This document shows, in pieces, positions 39,522-47,703 of a stretch of DNA of 64,000 nucleotides; the stretch's first letter is position 1; each line of letters begins with the position of its first letter. Location of the stretch: the NCBI RefSeq assembly GCF_023336895.1, contig NZ_JAMBLT010000003.1:1-64000 (forward strand). Reading direction: 5' to 3'. A program made the translations under genes and the position numbers. The notes below the pieces were generated by a model. That model had not been told where the DNA came from. It ran no database searches and was given only the letters and a program-made list of their open reading frames with translations. Source of the stretch: Parasutterella secunda. GTDB taxonomy: Bacteria; Pseudomonadota; Gammaproteobacteria; Burkholderiales; Burkholderiaceae_F.

Positions 39522-40156
39522 TGAAGAGCTTTGTGAGTGCGGCAGTTTTAACAGCGCTTGGCTGTTTCAGCCTGGCTTCTTTTGCAGCCGCGACCGATGA
39601 TTTGAGTCGTTTTCTAAAGAATGTGACGAGTGCGCAAGGCTCCTTTGAGCAAAAAGTTTTTACTCGTGAAGGTGAAAATAAAGAGGCGGCCGGTACCGGC
39701 GATTTTGCTTTTCTTCGCCCCGGCAAATTTAAGTGGCACTATAACGCGCCTTTTGAAGAGCTCATTGTGACCGATGGGAAAACGCTTTGGCTCTATGACA
39801 CGGAACTTGAGCAAGTTACGCAAAAACAATTATCAGGAGCGATTCCTGCGTCTCCTGCCTTGCTTTTATTTGGAGCACAGGATTTTCGTAAAGATTTCAA
39901 TGTCGAAAATTTAGCTTCAAAAGACGGGTTGGATTGGCTAAAAGCAACACCGAAAGATGACAGTAATGCCTTTTCTGAAGTGCGAATTGGCTTTAAAAAC
40001 GGTTTGCCGCAGGAAATGACACTTAAAGATAATTTCGGGCAGGAAACACGCTTGTCTTTTGAAAATTTCAAAACCAACGTTAAATTGCAGGCTTCAGACT
40101 TTGTTTTCAAGATTCCCAAGGGTGTGGAAGTGCTTAAAGATAGTAGTTCTTTTTAG
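39521..40156 (+). CDS. lolA: Outer-membrane lipoprotein carrier LolA
   Basis: A periplasmic chaperone of 211 aa that ferries lipoproteins from LolCDE to LolB. It has a signal peptide (MKSFVSAAVLTALGCFSLAS, cleaved near FAA-ATD) and the early LolA motif VTSAQGSFEQKV. The FLRPGKFKWHYNAPFEELIV segment (20 residues) is typical. The ATG overlaps the ftsK stop (TGATG), so translation is coupled. Confidence 0.94.
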   Translation: MKSFVSAAVLTALGCFSLASFAAATDDLSRFLKNVTSAQGSFEQKVFTREGENKEAAGTGDFAFLRPGKFKWHYNAPFEELIVTDGKTLWLYDTELEQVTQKQLSGAIPASPALLLFGAQDFRKDFNVENLASKDGLDWLKATPKDDSNAFSEVRIGFKNGLPQEMTLKDNFGQETRLSFENFKTNVKLQASDFVFKIPKGVEVLKDSSSF

Positions 40157-40203
40157 TAGTTCAGATTCTTCAACGTTAATAACCAGAGCCCTACACGAAA
40201 TAG

Positions 40204-40244
40204 AAACTCCCGCTTAAACCATATTCTCAAAGCGGGAGTTTTTT
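40204..40244 (+). terminator. Terminator of ftsK-lolA
   Basis: An eleven-bp stem AACTCCCGCTT / AAGCGGGAGTT, then TTTT. It stands between convergent lolA and the UxaA-family gene and may act for both. Confidence 0.9.
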
Positions 40245-40287
40245 GCGTGCTAAGACCTGAAGTTTTCTCCAAGTCTGCAGAAGCGCT

Positions 40288-41790
40288 TTAGACGAAGCGG
40301 CAAACGTGATCAACGGCGATGTCGGAGAAACCGTATGCTTCGGCTTTCGTGAGTTTGCCGTTGGCGATAGCGACGATCTCGTCAAAGAGTTCCGCTCCCA
40401 TCGCTTGGTAGCTTTTTTCACCGCGCACAATAGGTGAGAGATCGTAGTCCATGTTGTCTTCCATGCACCGATAAGTCCGCTCATTGGCGGTCACTTTCAT
40501 CACCGGAGCAATAGCGTTACCCGTGGGAGTGCCCCGTCCTGTCGTGAAAATTACCACTTGACAGCCGGCCGCAACCATTGATGTGACCGATGAGATGTCA
40601 TAGCCCGCGGTGTCCATGACAATGGCGCCTTGGCGAGTGGGGCGTTCGGCTTGCTGAAGCACTTCAACGATGGGACGCGTGCCGCCTTTTCGAATGCAGC
40701 CTAAGCTCTTTTCATCCAAAGTCGAGAGGCCTCCGGCTTTGTTGCCTGGAGTGGGCTGGCCGGCTCGGCAGTCTTGACCGACAGCTTTGAGATGGTCTTC
40801 GTAGTCGCGGCAGATTTTGATGACTTCGTTGTGCAATTTTGTGGTCGCGGCGCGTCGGGCAAGCACATGTTCACCCCCAATCCATTCAATGGATTCGCTT
40901 AAAAGCGTACTGGCTCCATGATCAACCAAAAGATCGCTTAATTCACCCACGGCCGGATTGCTGCCGATACCGGAAGTCGCATCCGATCCTCCGCATTCAA
41001 TACCTAAAAAGAGTTCGCTCAGATCAAAAAGCTCTTTTTGTTGCATGCCGGCTTGGGCGGCCATTTCGCGTGCGGCTCGTACCGCTTTTTCAATCGTCTT
41101 GAGCGTGCCGCCTTCTTCCTGAATGCCAAAGGAGACAACCGGTTTTGAGGTCATGGCGCAGATCTTTTCGCGCAATTGTTTGTGTCCGACCGTCTCGCAA
41201 CCAAGACCAATGATGACAACACCGTAGACATTGGGATTGCAGGCAAACCCAGTGAGAATTTTCTGAGACATGGCCGTATTGGCGGCCACGTCCGAGCACC
41301 CAGTGTTGAAAATGATGTTGACAGCGCCGCGTACTTGGCTGGCTACGATGCGAGCGGTTTCGCTGCCGCATGCGCAGCCCGGCAAAATAAGCACGTGGTT
41401 GCGGATGCCGGGACGGCCTTCTGCGCGACGATAGCCCCAGAATTTAACGCCGCTCTTTGTTGGTACAAACTGAGGAACTTCTTCGTCAGTTTCTTCAATG
41501 AGTTCGCTTTCGTAATCACGCGGAACGCTGTAAATATTATTGTGATCAACCAATTGACCGACTTCAATGGCGCAGGTGCTGCGGCCGATACGTTCGCCAT
41601 ACTTTAAAACATCCGCTCCTTTTTCAATCGGTTTAATGGCGACCTTGTGACAGGCAGGAATATTGTCTTTAGCGCTAAGAGTACAGAGTTGACCGTTTTG
41701 CGAATAAATAACTTTTGAACCCAAGGCAACGTCTTTAACACAAACGACGATGTTGTCCTTAGTGTCCATTAACAACGCATTGATGTCCAT
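40288..41790 (-). CDS. UxaA-family hydrolase (altronate/galactarate dehydratase-like)
   Basis: A 500-aa protein with an N-terminal SAF domain (about 1-95) and a C-terminal D-altronate/galactarate dehydratase domain (RRAEGRPGIRNHVLILPGCA from about 119). The family dehydrates sugar acids with a metal; related members act on sulfolactate. Conserved Cys residues occur in PGCACGSE and NTGCSD. GGAGG lies about 7 nt before the ATG. No other hexuronate genes are adjacent, so the substrate is open. Confidence 0.85.
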   Translation of the reverse strand: MDINALLMDTKDNIVVCVKDVALGSKVIYSQNGQLCTLSAKDNIPACHKVAIKPIEKGADVLKYGERIGRSTCAIEVGQLVDHNNIYSVPRDYESELIEETDEEVPQFVPTKSGVKFWGYRRAEGRPGIRNHVLILPGCACGSETARIVASQVRGAVNIIFNTGCSDVAANTAMSQKILTGFACNPNVYGVVIIGLGCETVGHKQLREKICAMTSKPVVSFGIQEEGGTLKTIEKAVRAAREMAAQAGMQQKELFDLSELFLGIECGGSDATSGIGSNPAVGELSDLLVDHGASTLLSESIEWIGGEHVLARRAATTKLHNEVIKICRDYEDHLKAVGQDCRAGQPTPGNKAGGLSTLDEKSLGCIRKGGTRPIVEVLQQAERPTRQGAIVMDTAGYDISSVTSMVAAGCQVVIFTTGRGTPTGNAIAPVMKVTANERTYRCMEDNMDYDLSPIVRGEKSYQAMGAELFDEIVAIANGKLTKAEAYGFSDIAVDHVCRFV

Positions 41791-41876
41791 GAAGCGACCT
41801 CCGGGAAGTTATAGTTTTTTCGCTCCATAGCATAACGCTGATTTTTATGGACGCATAGAAAAACTGGTTTTCTTTA

Positions 41877-41928
41877 GACAAAACTCAAACTCCCGTTAGA
41901 CGAATGCTAAACGGGAGGTTGAGTTTTT
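41877..41928 (-). terminator. Terminator of the amino-acid permease gene
   Basis: A long stem of two 8-bp blocks, AAACTCAA + CTCCCGTT with AACGGGAG + TTGAGTTT, with one A/G mismatch between them. T-runs follow on both sides. It lies 21 nt after the permease stop. Confidence 0.88.
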
Positions 41929-41948
41929 AGAGGAAAGGCAAAGAGCAA

Positions 41949-43388
41949 TCAGCCGGCAATGGCTCGTGTTTGATTGCCTTGACTCTTTTGAGACAAATTG
42001 CCTTTTTTGACTTTTTGTGTGAGGTGGTAAATCACGTAGCACAGAACCGTGAAGGGCACGCCGCAGTAAAGGGCGATGCGTTGTGCCGGATCGATTCCCA
42101 TACCCACCATGACAATGACGCACATGGCCCCGCCCACAATCGGCACCCACGGGAACCACGGGCTCTTGTACTTGAGTTCAGACAAGCTGTGGCCGGAGGC
42201 AATAAATTGCTTTCTGAAGCGGTAGTGGGCCACGCAGATACTGAGCCACACGGCCACGGTGGAAAAGCCCACAATCGAGGTGAGAATCACAAAGACCGTG
42301 TCAGCCGCCATGACGCTTGAAGCCAGAGCCAAGAGACCGCCCAGCATGCTAAAGGCAAGAGCGTTGACCGGCACGCCGCGCTTATTGAGCTTGGCAAGAC
42401 CGGCGGGCATCATGCCGTCGTGTCCCAAGGACCAAACCATACGGCCGGACGCAAATAAGCCCGTGTTGGCCGAAGACAAAATCGCCGTGATAATCACGAA
42501 ATTGAAGATGTCGGCGGCATAGGGGATGCCCATTTGTTCAAAGACAGTGATAAAGGGGCTCTTGGAGACTGTGGCCGCTTCTGAGGGCAAAAGCGTTGCG
42601 ACAATCAAAACCGTACCCACGAAAAAGACGACCAGGCGCAAAAGCGAAGCGCGCACGGCCATCGGAATAACCTTTTCGGGGTTATTGGTTTCGCCGGCGG
42701 CCACGCCGATCAATTCCGTGCCGGAGTAGGCAAAGCAGACCGTTACCATCGTAAACAGAAGCGGTGTGATGCCATTAGGCAGCAAACCTCCTTCGCCCAC
42801 CAAGTGCGTCAGACCCGGAGAGCCGGATTCACCGAAGGGAATCACGTCAAAGAACGCGCATGCGCCCAAGACGATGAAAACCTGAATCGTCACGACTTTG
42901 ATAATGGAGAGGAAAAATTCGCTTTCAGCAAAAAAGCGCGTATCCACCACATTAAGTAAGAAAATAATCGTGCCGAAAATCAAGCACCAGGACCACACCG
43001 GCACCTGCGGGAACCAGTATTGCATGGCAAAGCCCACAGCGGTAAAAGCCGTGCCGAGGGTGACGGTCCAGTTGAGCCAATACAGCCATGCCACGGCATA
43101 ACCCGAAGCAGGGGAGATGTATTTGCTTGCATAAAGATGGAAAGAACCGGGATCAGGGTGAGCGACGGAAAGTTCGCCTAAGCTCAACATGATCAGGTAC
43201 ACCATAAATGCACCGATCAAGTACGCAAGCACGGTACCGAAAGCACCGACGTTTGCGATGATATGACCCGTTCCAAAAAAGAGTCCGCTGCCGATCACGC
43301 CGCCAAGACTCAACATAATCAAATGGCGCAATTGCATCGAGCGTTGAAATTGGGACTCGTTGTTCGCCGTAATGTTTTGGGAGTTCAT
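41949..43388 (-). CDS. Amino-acid permease, AAT branch of the APC family
   Basis: A 479-aa protein with twelve predicted helices. [20 protein letters not shown] in helix 1 is the substrate-binding signature of the AAT branch (LysP, GabP, AnsP, MmuP and relatives), and [16 protein letters not shown] is helix 6. It imports an amino acid with protons. The C-terminal tail is Lys/Gln-rich. The exact substrate cannot be read. It is monocistronic with a long upstream leader. Confidence 0.88.
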   Translation of the reverse strand: MNSQNITANNESQFQRSMQLRHLIMLSLGGVIGSGLFFGTGHIIANVGAFGTVLAYLIGAFMVYLIMLSLGELSVAHPDPGSFHLYASKYISPASGYAVAWLYWLNWTVTLGTAFTAVGFAMQYWFPQVPVWSWCLIFGTIIFLLNVVDTRFFAESEFFLSIIKVVTIQVFIVLGACAFFDVIPFGESGSPGLTHLVGEGGLLPNGITPLLFTMVTVCFAYSGTELIGVAAGETNNPEKVIPMAVRASLLRLVVFFVGTVLIVATLLPSEAATVSKSPFITVFEQMGIPYAADIFNFVIITAILSSANTGLFASGRMVWSLGHDGMMPAGLAKLNKRGVPVNALAFSMLGGLLALASSVMAADTVFVILTSIVGFSTVAVWLSICVAHYRFRKQFIASGHSLSELKYKSPWFPWVPIVGGAMCVIVMVGMGIDPAQRIALYCGVPFTVLCYVIYHLTQKVKKGNLSQKSQGNQTRAIAG

Positions 43389-43857
43389 AATGCCTTTCCC
43401 CCAAAGTGCTGCTATTGCGTTCTAGCGCCGAGGGTACACAGGCTATTACCCAAGGACTCAGGATCTTGTCTTCGACGAGTAGTTTCTCGCTTCGAAGCTA
43501 GTCCGACAATAACAACTTGTTTTAAAAAGATGTCCGTCGTCCAAACGTTCATCTCGCGTTTTCTCGGAGGTTGTCTCCCCCGATACGGTGGTCAACACAT
43601 TTAACAGTTTTTGGTTGTTTGACACCGCGATATTAGGGATAAATGACCGCGATATCAAGAGCAGGACGAAATATTTTTTCTAACTGTCAAACTACACACA
43701 ATATATACCATGAATAGCGATCAAAAGGGCATATTTTCCAATCTATGGTGTGTGTTTTTAGGGACAGAAATAAGACGCTTGTAGGCAAAATCGACTACAA
43801 AGTTCGGATTTAAGGCGATTAAAATAGTGGATGTTTTTGTGTTAAGCGGAGAGAGAA
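43389..43857. promoter_or_regulatory. 469-bp divergent region: possible structured leader and repeats
   Basis: No gene is seen here. On the minus strand the about 230 nt before the permease contain several stems: CTTCGA/TCGAAG enclosing CGAG/CTCG (43471-43498), GGGTA/TACCC near 43431-43450, and a GGAG/CTCC hairpin near 43565-43580. This suggests a folded 5' leader. I do not recognise a known riboswitch. Nearer argH are two direct repeats (listed separately) and AT-rich promoter-like sequence. GGAGAGAG precedes the argH ATG. Confidence 0.4.
43624..43655. repeat. Two direct repeats ACCGCGATAT, 22 bp apart
   Basis: Exact 10-bp copies lie at 43624-43633 and 43646-43655, each preceded by GA. The spacing of about two helical turns suits cooperative binding of a regulator on one face of the DNA between permease and argH. 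Confidence 0.45.
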
Positions 43858-45252
43858 ATGTCCGATGCTATGTGGGGCGGGCGATTTGACCTGCCGATGG
43901 ATCATTTGGTTCAGGAATTCAATGCGACGATTTTGATTGAAAAGCGCGTGACGCCTTTTTCGATTATCGGCAGCACGGCGCATGTGCATATGCTTGCTGC
44001 GCAAAACATTCTGACGCAGTCAGAAGCCGAAGCGATTCTCCAGGGTTTGCAAGCCGTCCGTCAAGAAGTTGAGGACGGCAAATTTGTATTTGATGTAGCG
44101 GACGAAGACATTCAGATGGCCATTGAGCGGCGCGTCACGGAAATCGTGGGACCGGTGGGCGGAAAGATGCACACGGCCCGTTCCCGCAACGATCAGGCGC
44201 AGTTGGATGTCAGACTTTACACGAGACACGCAATCGAGGAAATTATTAAAGCGATCCGTGATTTGCAGCGAACGATTATCGCCAAAGCCGAGCAATACAT
44301 GGGGGTGATGTTTCCGGGCTATACGCATTTTCAAACCGGGCAACCCATTTTGTTTTCCCATTGGATGATGGCTTATTTTTGGATGCTTGAGCGCGATATC
44401 GGGCGTTTTGAAGACGCTTATAAACGCTTAAATGTCTGCCCATTGGGCGCAGCCGCCATGGCAGGGACCACTTTCCCGATTGATCGTGAAATGACCGCTA
44501 AAGAAATGGGCTTTGAGGGACCGAGTGAAAATTCAGTCGATACGATCGGCGATCGTGATCATTTGATTGAAACAGACTCCGCTGCCGCCATTTGCATGAT
44601 GCATTTAAGTCGTTTGTGCGAAGAAATTGTGCTCTTTACCAGTCAAGACATTCACTTTTTTGAATTGTCTGATGATTTCTGCACGGGCTCTTCCATCATG
44701 CCTAATAAGAAAAATCCGGATATCGCCGAAAAGATTCGCGGCAAAGCCGGCCGAGTGTTCGGCAACCTTCAGGCGATGCTTGCGATGATGAAAGGGTTGC
44801 CCCTGGCCTTCAATACCGATATGAGTGAGGATAAAGAGCCGACGTTTGATTCTGTGGATACGCTTCACATGAGTCTTCGTATATTGAAACCCATGCTTGA
44901 GAAGATGACGGTTAACGCGGAGCAGGCTAGAGTGGGAGCGGGCAGGGGATACTCCAATGCCACGGACTTGGCGGACTACCTCGCCCGCAAAGGTATTCCT
45001 TTCCGTCAGGCCCACCACATCGTCGGTCACATCGTCAATTACTGCATTAAGCACAATACGGATCTTGAACGCATGACGCTGCAAGAGTACAAACAGTTTT
45101 CCGATGCGATTGAAGACGATATTCATCAATTCATCACGCTTGAAGCCTGTGTTGCCGCGCGACGTTCATTCGGCGGCACCGCGCCGGAACGGGTCAAAGA
45201 ACAAATTGAGCGCGCTCGCGCCCGCCTAGCTCTTACTCATTGCGGAGTTTAA
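43858..45252 (+). CDS. argH: Argininosuccinate lyase (or close homologue)
   Basis: A 464-aa member of the fumarase/aspartase superfamily. The catalytic loop GSSIMPNKKNPDIAEKIRGK is plain, with HTARSRNDQAQLD and GYTHFQTGQP. These differ in places from textbook ArgH (HTGRSRNDQVATD, GYTHLQRAQP, EDVHM versus EDIQM here). It splits argininosuccinate to arginine and fumarate if canonical. No other arg genes are nearby; instead it heads an operon with an ornithine-cyclodeaminase homologue (3 nt gap) and an aminotransferase. Confidence 0.85.
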   Translation: MSDAMWGGRFDLPMDHLVQEFNATILIEKRVTPFSIIGSTAHVHMLAAQNILTQSEAEAILQGLQAVRQEVEDGKFVFDVADEDIQMAIERRVTEIVGPVGGKMHTARSRNDQAQLDVRLYTRHAIEEIIKAIRDLQRTIIAKAEQYMGVMFPGYTHFQTGQPILFSHWMMAYFWMLERDIGRFEDAYKRLNVCPLGAAAMAGTTFPIDREMTAKEMGFEGPSENSVDTIGDRDHLIETDSAAAICMMHLSRLCEEIVLFTSQDIHFFELSDDFCTGSSIMPNKKNPDIAEKIRGKAGRVFGNLQAMLAMMKGLPLAFNTDMSEDKEPTFDSVDTLHMSLRILKPMLEKMTVNAEQARVGAGRGYSNATDLADYLARKGIPFRQAHHIVGHIVNYCIKHNTDLERMTLQEYKQFSDAIEDDIHQFITLEACVAARRSFGGTAPERVKEQIERARARLALTHCGV

Positions 45253-45255
45253 AAA

Positions 45256-46212
45256 ATGTCAGTTTTAACGTTGACGCAAGATGATGTTCTCGGTGTTTTA
45301 CCAAAAGTGGATGTTTTTTCAACGGTTGAATCCATGTTTGCCGCCTTGGGGCGGGGAGAGGCTGTTCAGCCTAAACAGGTTCAAACGCTTTTCCCTCAAG
45401 GTAAAGGTGACTTCATCAACTACAGTGGCGTTTGGATGAGTGCCGGCGTGTACGGTTTAAAAACATCACCCTTTATTGTTCAGGAGAAGGGCTATACAGT
45501 CACCGCCTGGACTCTTTTAATGTCCACGCAAACGGGCAATCCTTTGCTTTTAGTCGATAGCTCCAGACTTACGCTCGAGAGAACCGCGGCAACGACAGCC
45601 GTTGCCGTGAAATATTTGGCTTGTGCCAAAGCTCGCCGTCTGGCCGTAATCGGTACAGGTCCTCAAGCGTTGGCGCATATTCGCTACGTACAGGGTCTTC
45701 GCGATTGGGACAGTATTCGAGTGTGGTCCCTGAACAGTCATGAGTTATCCGAAGACAAGCGGGAAGAATTCTTTAAAGCCGGTCAAGGCAAGCTGCAATT
45801 TGTGCAGACGAAAGCTCAGGCGATAGAAAAGGCCGATGTGATCATGCTCTGCACCAGCGCGGCCGCCTCCGTTCTTGAAGCCAAAGATATTGATGGCGCT
45901 CCCTTAATTACGTCAATCTCCACCAATGCGCCGGGCGCCCATGAAATTGATCCTGCCCTGTTGCCCGTGATGGACGTTTATTGCGACTGCTCGGCTACGA
46001 CCGCTACGGTGGCCGGCGAAATGAAACAGGCTATTGAAGCCGGAATATGGAGCGCAGAGCAAGTTAAAGGCGATTTAGGAGCCCTTGTAAATCACACCTG
46101 TGATTGTCCCGTCTATGACAAACCGGTCTTTTTCCGCTCAATCGGTCAAGGTCTGGAAGATATTGCCGTGGCTTTGGCAGTGTTCAAAGAAGTTCAAAAG
46201 AAGGATAAATAA
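45256..46212 (+). CDS. Ornithine cyclodeaminase / mu-crystallin family protein
   Basis: A 318-aa NAD(P)-binding protein. The Rossmann motif is VIGTGPQALAHI (near 131-142); the substrate-binding Arg is in LERTAATTAVAVKYLA; ISTNAPGAHEID and DCSATTATVAGEM complete the pattern. Family members make proline from ornithine, reduce cyclic ketimines, or act in diamino-acid synthesis. GGAG upstream overlaps the argH end, and the next gene starts 2 nt after its stop. Confidence 0.87.
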   Translation: MSVLTLTQDDVLGVLPKVDVFSTVESMFAALGRGEAVQPKQVQTLFPQGKGDFINYSGVWMSAGVYGLKTSPFIVQEKGYTVTAWTLLMSTQTGNPLLLVDSSRLTLERTAATTAVAVKYLACAKARRLAVIGTGPQALAHIRYVQGLRDWDSIRVWSLNSHELSEDKREEFFKAGQGKLQFVQTKAQAIEKADVIMLCTSAAASVLEAKDIDGAPLITSISTNAPGAHEIDPALLPVMDVYCDCSATTATVAGEMKQAIEAGIWSAEQVKGDLGALVNHTCDCPVYDKPVFFRSIGQGLEDIAVALAVFKEVQKKDK

Positions 46213-46214
46213 AA

Positions 46215-47336
46215 ATGAAAATTGAAGCGTTCGGTGTAGAACAATGGATGAATGAGTGGGAAACGAAGTGCGCCTACAACGTTGCGGAAACCTGCGTGGA
46301 GTCCATTACGGTTAAAGAACTTCTTGAATTAGCAGGAGTCAGCGAGCAAAAGATGACTGCTGACCTTCTGGATAAAAAATTAACCTACGGTTGGATCGAA
46401 GGCAGCACGAAAGTCCGTGAATTAATTGCTGGGCTGTATCAAAAGCAAACGCCAGAAAACATTCTCACAACGCATGGCTGCATCGGTGCGAACATGTTGG
46501 TGCATGAAACGTTGGTGGAACCTGGTGATCATGTGATTTCCGTGATTCCAACCTATCAGCAGCACTATTCCATTCCGGAAAGTTTCGGCGCACATATTGA
46601 AACCTTGAGGTTAAAACCGGAACACGGTTTTTTGCCGGACTTAAATGAATTGCGTGCCATGGTCAAGCCGCACACCAAACTCATTTGTATCAACAATCCG
46701 AATAATCCCACGGGCGCTTTGATGGATGAAAAACTGCTTCGTGATATTTGCGAGATTGCCCGCTCGGTTGGTGCTTGGGTTCTTTGTGATGAGGTCTATC
46801 GTGGTTTAACCCAAGACGATGTATATAGCCCCTCTGTGGCTGATCTCTACGAAAGGGGAATCAGCACAGGCAGTATGTCCAAGGTGTTTAGTTTGGCCGG
46901 TTTGCGTTTCGGTTGGATCGCAGCGCCCAGAACACTCATTGAGGCGGTTTTGCATCATCGTGACTACAACACCATCAGTGTTGGCATGCTCGATGAATAC
47001 TTTACGGAAATCGCCCTTGGCGCTAAAGACAAAATTTTGGCCCGCAATCGTCAAATCATTCGTGAGAACCTTCAGATTTTGGACGAATGGGTTAAAAGTG
47101 AGCCTCGAGCCTCTTATGTCAAACCTAAAGCCGGTACAACCGCGTTCGTCAAAATCGATACGGTCTTGTCTTCACATGAATTCTGCGAGCGTTTAGTCAA
47201 AGAAAAAGGCGTGATGTTTACGCCGGGTTCTGCCTTGCATACCGAAGGTTATGTCAGAATCGGCTACGCTAATAACAAGGAAGTCTTGAAGAAGGGACTC
47301 GCTTTGACGAGTGAATTCTTGAAAGAAATCCCGTAG
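46215..47336 (+). CDS. PLP-dependent class I/II aminotransferase
   Basis: A 373-aa fold-type I enzyme. INNPNNPTGALMDE is the conserved Asn/Pro segment, VLCDEVYRGL the PLP-N1 Asp, and TGSMSKVFSLAGLRFGW carries the Schiff-base Lys. TTAFVKI and RIGYANNKE are the C-terminal contacts. Substrate is unknown; the operon context points to arginine/ornithine-related chemistry. Confidence 0.87.
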   Translation: MKIEAFGVEQWMNEWETKCAYNVAETCVESITVKELLELAGVSEQKMTADLLDKKLTYGWIEGSTKVRELIAGLYQKQTPENILTTHGCIGANMLVHETLVEPGDHVISVIPTYQQHYSIPESFGAHIETLRLKPEHGFLPDLNELRAMVKPHTKLICINNPNNPTGALMDEKLLRDICEIARSVGAWVLCDEVYRGLTQDDVYSPSVADLYERGISTGSMSKVFSLAGLRFGWIAAPRTLIEAVLHHRDYNTISVGMLDEYFTEIALGAKDKILARNRQIIRENLQILDEWVKSEPRASYVKPKAGTTAFVKIDTVLSSHEFCERLVKEKGVMFTPGSALHTEGYVRIGYANNKEVLKKGLALTSEFLKEIP

Positions 47337-47410
47337 TACGGTGACAGAGATGCCGAATTCTGAATAAAGTGTTGGAATTCGGCATAGCTCTTTAAATAGG
47401 CGCTGAAAAA

Positions 47411-47447
47411 ACAAAACCTGCACTTCGCGAAAAGTGCAGGTTTTTCA
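47411..47447. terminator. Two-way terminator between the argH operon and tRNA-Asn
   Basis: ACCTGCACTT (47416-47425) / AAGTGCAGGT (47432-47441), with T-rich tails on both strands. It closes the aminotransferase transcript on the plus strand and the tRNA-Asn transcript on the minus strand. A second 10-bp stem at 47351-47384 lacks a T-run. Confidence 0.85.
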
Positions 47448-47450
47448 ATA

Positions 47451-47526
47451 TGGCTCCCCGAGTTGGGTTCGAACCAACGACCTGCGGATTAACAGTCCGT
47501 CGCTCTACCGACTGAGCTATCGGGGA
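47451..47526 (-). tRNA. tRNA-Asn (GTT)
   Basis: A 76-nt gene with the CCA end encoded. The acceptor TCCCCGA pairs with TCGGGGA, the anticodon loop is CTGTTAA (anticodon about 47491-47493), and the T loop is TTCGAAC. It is identical to the copy at 47568. Confidence 0.97.
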
Positions 47527-47567
47527 ATGAAGAAGTCCGAAAATCGAACTCAATCATATAAATTGTT

Positions 47568-47643
47568 TGGCTCCCCGAGTTGGGTTCGAACCAACGACCT
47601 GCGGATTAACAGTCCGTCGCTCTACCGACTGAGCTATCGGGGA
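47568..47643 (-). tRNA. tRNA-Asn (GTT), second copy
   Basis: Identical to the copy at 47451, 41 nt upstream of it on the same strand. Both are probably cut from one precursor driven by the promoter at 47657-47684. Confidence 0.97.
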
Positions 47644-47656
47644 ATCGAGATTGAGA

Positions 47657-47684
47657 ATTCTACGCATTCTTTAAAAAAAAGCAA
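47657..47684 (-). promoter_or_regulatory. Sigma-70 promoter of the tRNA-Asn pair
   Basis: On the minus strand: TTGCTT (47684-47679), a 16-bp spacer and TAGAAT (47662-47657). It lies 14 nt before the upstream tRNA. Confidence 0.6.
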
Positions 47685-47703
47685 GGTTCTTTCTGAAAAA
47701 TTT

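Noticed and set aside
43389-43620. Lysine riboswitch upstream of the permease
   Set aside because: The region is structured, but the conserved lysine-box core sequences are not present as I know them.
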